This document shows, piece after piece, positions 60,557 through 64,000 of a stretch of DNA of 64,000 nucleotides. Position numbers and translations under genes: made by a program. The first letter of the stretch is position 1. Every line of letters begins with the position of its first letter. Below the pieces are notes generated by a model. It was not told where the DNA came from, made no database searches, and was given only the letters and a program-made list of their open reading frames with translations. This stretch comes from Lachnospiraceae bacterium XBD2001 (lineage in GTDB: Bacteria; Bacillota; Clostridia; Lachnospirales; Lachnospiraceae): the NCBI GenBank assembly GCA_900116395.1, contig FPAN01000007.1, positions 141,146 to 205,145 on the forward strand. The letters are read 5' to 3'.

Positions 60557-62323
60557 CTATACAATTGCGAATACGCCGGAGGTCTCGTTCAGGCTGACGC
60601 TGACCTTGCGGGTCTCATCCATGTCTTCGTTGATACCGTTGATCTGCTCCACAATCTCGCTGGAATTGGCAGCGGAGGAGTTGATGGCCTGGGTACTCTC
60701 TGATACGGAAGAAGTAATATCCTCTACCGCAAGAGCCATATCGTTCATAATACCGTGAAGGTTCTCTGCCTTCTTGGTAAACTGGGACAACAAGTCGTCC
60801 ATGATATCTGCCGTTACGTTGTAGTTCTCACCGGATTCTACGAAAGCATCGTAGTCATGCAGCACGGTTTCATTAATGAAGGTAATCATCTCGCTGGCGT
60901 TGGATGCAAGGCTTTGTACTGCTTCCGTAACTTCCGCACTGATTTCCTGGATGCGGCTGGCGGTGTTCTTGCTGTTGGTTGCCAAGTTACCGATTTCGTC
61001 TGCAACAACGGCGAATCCTCTTCCTGCTTCTCCTGCACGGGCTGCTTCAATGGAAGCGTTCAGTGCCAACAGGTTGGTCTGGCTGGCAATGCTTAAGATA
61101 TCGTTGGTCAGTTCATCAATCTGAGCAACCTTGGCGCTGTCACGTACTGACTGCTCTAACTGCTCACTTAAGGCACTCATACGCTCGCCGGTATGTTCCT
61201 TCTTGGTAATAGCAGACTGCTTCATGCCTTCTGCCTGCTCTTTTACCTCCTGGGCGGTCATCTCACCGGCAGAGGCATTCTCTAAGATCTCGTTGGCTGC
61301 GCGTCGTACTTCCTCTAACTTCTCCGTCATCTGAAGGGCGGTCTCTTCCACCGTATCCATAGAAGCATTCAGTTGCTGCAATGCGGCAGATGTATTGGTG
61401 ATGCGGTCGCTGGCGGTCTGCAACTTCACTGTCATAGATTCCGTAGAGGAATTCAGAACACCGGAACCGTGCTTCACATCGGCGATAACGCCCTGGAGGG
61501 AGCTGATGAACAGATTGAATCCGTCCACGATTTCACCGATTTCCGTTGTGGTTTTGGTATTCACACGGGCCGTCAAGTCTCCTTCGCCGGCCTGAATTTT
61601 GCCGATGATGGTATGAATTTCCTTACTGATGTTGGATACCGCACGGTTGATGCGGAAATAATTCAAAAGGAAACTGATTACAATAATAGAAATTACAGCA
61701 ATAAGGGCTGCATTAATGCGCCATACCATGCCGCTGCGCATCTTTTTCATACGGCTTCCGCTATCTGCAACGATACCGTTGACCTTCTCTTCTAAGTGAT
61801 CTAAAGCGGTAAAAACAGCCTCTCCGTTGGCCACATAGTTGTTCTCGGAAATCTCTGCATTGAAGATTAGATAATTCTTCAACTGTGCTGCATCGGACAT
61901 CTTCGTAAACTGCGCATTGGCCACATCCATGGCTACACGCAACTCATAGAGCTCGCTGCCTTCTGTCTCGGCGGTGCCTTGCAGCTCCGTCTCGGTTGCA
62001 AGATAGGAATACATCTCTTCCATGTGCTCAATCCGCTTCTTGATGTCTTTTGCGGTATCTGAGCTATCGTAATTCACACCGGATTTGGATAAGCCGGCGA
62101 TGTTAGAAATATCACCCTGAATTGCTACTACGTCTTCCCGCAATTCCTTCTCCGCGGAAAGCATGGCAATCACTTCATCCGTGCCTTTCGTTGCGCTTGT
62201 AATCACCCCGTTCAATGAAGTGGTAACCAACAAAATAGTGACGACAAACGCCGCCAAAATGGCAACATTAATAGCAACGTTCTGAAACAGAACGGTTTGA
62301 TAAAATTTTCTCTTAGTTTTCAT
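60557..62323 (-). CDS. Methyl-accepting chemotaxis protein
   Basis: 588 residues from the ATG at 62323 (TTGGAGG upstream); a longer in-frame start would run into the terminator of the isomerase. Membrane segments at about 13-37 and 205-227, a four-helix type sensor domain between, HAMP ([19 protein letters not shown] in part) and the signalling domain with [17 protein letters not shown] and AVVADEI. Ligand unknown. It differs in sensor domain from the receptor at 54482. Confidence 0.92.
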   Translation of the reverse strand: MKTKRKFYQTVLFQNVAINVAILAAFVVTILLVTTSLNGVITSATKGTDEVIAMLSAEKELREDVVAIQGDISNIAGLSKSGVNYDSSDTAKDIKKRIEHMEEMYSYLATETELQGTAETEGSELYELRVAMDVANAQFTKMSDAAQLKNYLIFNAEISENNYVANGEAVFTALDHLEEKVNGIVADSGSRMKKMRSGMVWRINAALIAVISIIVISFLLNYFRINRAVSNISKEIHTIIGKIQAGEGDLTARVNTKTTTEIGEIVDGFNLFISSLQGVIADVKHGSGVLNSSTESMTVKLQTASDRITNTSAALQQLNASMDTVEETALQMTEKLEEVRRAANEILENASAGEMTAQEVKEQAEGMKQSAITKKEHTGERMSALSEQLEQSVRDSAKVAQIDELTNDILSIASQTNLLALNASIEAARAGEAGRGFAVVADEIGNLATNSKNTASRIQEISAEVTEAVQSLASNASEMITFINETVLHDYDAFVESGENYNVTADIMDDLLSQFTKKAENLHGIMNDMALAVEDITSSVSESTQAINSSAANSSEIVEQINGINEDMDETRKVSVSLNETSGVFAIV

Positions 62324-62470
62324 TCCCCGAGAACCTCCAAGTAATACTGACACGCATAAATTTCTGTCAAAAACTTTGCACGATAACGTGTTCGCATCTA
62401 TTCTATATGAAGATGTAGCCCACCGCAATCGCCTAGATGCCAAATAAATCGATATTTTTTTGTATAAAAA

Positions 62471-62496
62471 ACCGAGTGGGATTACACCCACTCGGT
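62471..62496 (-). terminator. Intrinsic terminator after the isomerase gene
   Basis: ACCGAGTGGG (62471-62480) and CCCACTCGGT (62487-62496) form a perfect 10-bp stem with a six-base loop, then TTTTTATAC on the minus strand. Confidence 0.92.
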
Positions 62497-62531
62497 CCAT
62501 TCAATTCCTTATGTTTCAAAAACGCTTTCTT

Positions 62532-64000
62532 TTATGAGAACGGATTCTCTGTTGGATATGGAACACTTGCCGGATGGTTGTAATCCAGGTCTTCCATTGG
62601 AACTCCTAAATACTTAAAGGTATCGAAGAGTGCCTTGCCGTAATGTCCGAATGCAACTGCACCGTGATGTGGATAGTTCTTCTCAATCAATACGTTGCGA
62701 TAGAATCTGCCCATCTCATGGATAGCGAATACACCGATACCACCGAAGGATCTGGTAGCTACCGGAAGGACTTCACCTTCTGCAACGTAAGCACGAAGCT
62801 TGCAATCAGCAGTGGACTGCAGACGATAGAAGGTAATATCTCCAGGAGCAATGTCTCCCTCTAAAGTTCCGTTGGTAACTTCTACCGGAAGAGAACGAGC
62901 CATGATTAACTGGTTCTTCATCTCGCAAGCTGACAACTTCTTGGAGCAGGTGTTGCCGCAGTGGAAGCCCATGAAGGTATCCTGATGTGTATATGGGAAC
63001 TTGCCTTCAATGGATTCCTTATACATATCCTTCGGAACAGAGTTGTTGATATCAAGGAGGGTTACGATATCATCACTGACACAGGTTCCGATGTACTCAG
63101 ACAGTGCACCGTAAATATCTACTTCGCAGGATACCGGAATTCCGCGACCGGTCAGACGGCTGTTTACGTAGCATGGTACGAAACCGAACTGGGTCTGGAA
63201 TGCAGGCCAGCACTTGCCGGCGATAGTAACATACTCACGATATCCTCTGTGCTCTTCTACCCAATCCAAAAGGGTTAACTCATACTGAGCCAACTTCTCA
63301 AGAACTTCCGGCTTCTTATTGCCGGCACCAAGCTCTGCCTCCATATCTTTTACAACATCAGGAATACGCTTATCGCCTGCATGCTTGTTGAATGCTTCGA
63401 ACAGATCCAACTCAGAGTTCTCTTCAATCTCAACACCTAAGTTGTACAGCTGCTGGATTGGTGCATTACATGCAAGGAAGTTCATTGGACGAGGTCCAAA
63501 GCTGATAATCTTCAGGTTGGAAAGACCAATCACAGTTCTTGCAATCGGAATAAACTCATGGATCATGTCTGCACAATCCTCAGCATCACCAACCGGGTAA
63601 TCCGGAATATATGCCTTGGTGCTACGAAGCTTCAAGTTGTAGCTTGCATTTAACATACCGCAGTATGCATCACCACGGCCCTGAACCAAATCGTTCTGGC
63701 TCTCTTCAGCTGCTGCACAGAACATCTTTGGTCCGTCAAAATGCTTTGCCAATAAGGTCTCGGAGATTTCCGGTCCGAAGTTACCAAGATATACGCAAAG
63801 TGCGTTACATCCGGCCTTCTTGATGTCTTCCAAGGCCTGTACCATGTGGATTTCGCTCTCTACGATACAGATTGGACACTCATAGAGCTCTGCTGCGTCG
63901 TATTTTTTCTTGTAAGCTTCTACCAATGCCTTACGGCGGTTTACGGATAAGCTCTCCGGGAAGCAGTCACGGCTGACTGCCACGAGTCCGATTTTTACTT
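62532..64000 (-). CDS. L-fucose/L-arabinose isomerase family protein, 5' end outside the window
   Basis: At least 489 residues. The frame is open to base 64000 and reads VKIGLVAVSRDCFPES at its start, so the true ATG probably lies a codon or two beyond the edge. CVYLGNFGPE, GKCWPAFQTQFGFVPCYVNSRL and the HYGKALFDTFKYLGV end fit the fucose isomerase C-terminal fold; GFHCGNTCSKKL is distinctive. Members interconvert aldose and ketose of fucose, arabinose or related 6-deoxy sugars; which sugar is unclear. With GH78 nearby, L-rhamnose-like or L-fucose use is possible. Confidence 0.85.
   Translation of the reverse strand, partial: VKIGLVAVSRDCFPESLSVNRRKALVEAYKKKYDAAELYECPICIVESEIHMVQALEDIKKAGCNALCVYLGNFGPEISETLLAKHFDGPKMFCAAAEESQNDLVQGRGDAYCGMLNASYNLKLRSTKAYIPDYPVGDAEDCADMIHEFIPIARTVIGLSNLKIISFGPRPMNFLACNAPIQQLYNLGVEIEENSELDLFEAFNKHAGDKRIPDVVKDMEAELGAGNKKPEVLEKLAQYELTLLDWVEEHRGYREYVTIAGKCWPAFQTQFGFVPCYVNSRLTGRGIPVSCEVDIYGALSEYIGTCVSDDIVTLLDINNSVPKDMYKESIEGKFPYTHQDTFMGFHCGNTCSKKLSACEMKNQLIMARSLPVEVTNGTLEGDIAPGDITFYRLQSTADCKLRAYVAEGEVLPVATRSFGGIGVFAIHEMGRFYRNVLIEKNYPHHGAVAFGHYGKALFDTFKYLGVPMEDLDYNHPASVPYPTENPFS

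Overview
The window reads as chromosomal DNA of a motile, anaerobic, low-to-mid GC Clostridia, most likely a Lachnospiraceae member. The evidence is a pyruvate formate-lyase pair, a CdaA/CdaR operon with HPr, an alpha-rhamnosidase and a GH31 glucosidase, many signalling genes, purine-rich ribosome binding sites and canonical TTGACA/TATAAT-type promoters. No rRNA, tRNA, transposase or CRISPR array was found.

Layout. 1-9961 (minus strand): one tight operon for an ABC-exported rhamnose-rich polysaccharide, in the order rmlA, rmlC, wzm, wzt, three glycosyltransferases, and a methyltransferase-kinase fusion that resembles a chain-terminating cap enzyme. 10085-16699 (minus): TPM protein, zinc-ribbon membrane protein, glf, a GT2 enzyme, rmlB and rmlD, which complete the dTDP-rhamnose pathway. 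16718-22397 (minus): leuA, HPr, cdaR, cdaA and two membrane proteins. 22458-27241: a FliB-like enzyme, a LysR regulator with a HAD phosphatase, trmO and an AT-rich GGDEF protein. 27884-37979 (minus): apt, GH31, pflA/pflB, GNAT, GH78, signal peptidase I and a small surface protein. 38176-45723 (plus): a LytTR-regulated operon with a degenerate GGDEF protein, a sigma-like membrane protein, a transglutaminase lipoprotein, PilC, four small pilin-like proteins and PilT. 46514-54295 (minus): SprT-like protein, DAHP synthase, and an operon of CHASE2 cyclase, GAF-HD-GYP, metallo-beta-lactamase fold and FecR proteins. 54482-64000 (minus): two chemotaxis receptors, fructose-6-phosphate aldolase, a cystine transporter, O-acetylhomoserine sulfhydrylase and a fucose-isomerase family gene running off the right edge.

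Two findings stand out. First, metY and the cystine transporter follow a leader with a 46-codon reading frame (60276-60416) that has a strong ribosome binding site, a dense Met/Cys codon run, and competing antiterminator and terminator stems. This is a complete ribosome-stalling attenuator on paper. Second, two intergenic arrays (27309-27837 and 45919-46508) are built of 35-bp units with inverted-repeat ends on a 73-bp period. Each passes from TCAGTAT-type to TTAGTGAA-type units and ends in the same ~120-bp structured element, in which stem bases covary between copies. Both lie between convergent genes and have the same orientation.

The genes link up as follows: dTDP-rhamnose (rmlA-D) feeds the rhamnan glycosyltransferases and Wzm/Wzt export; c-di-AMP, c-di-GMP and class III cyclase genes suggest dense second-messenger control; pilus and chemoreceptor genes suggest surface motility; pfl, aldolase, GH78, GH31 and isomerase genes fit fermentation of plant-type sugars.
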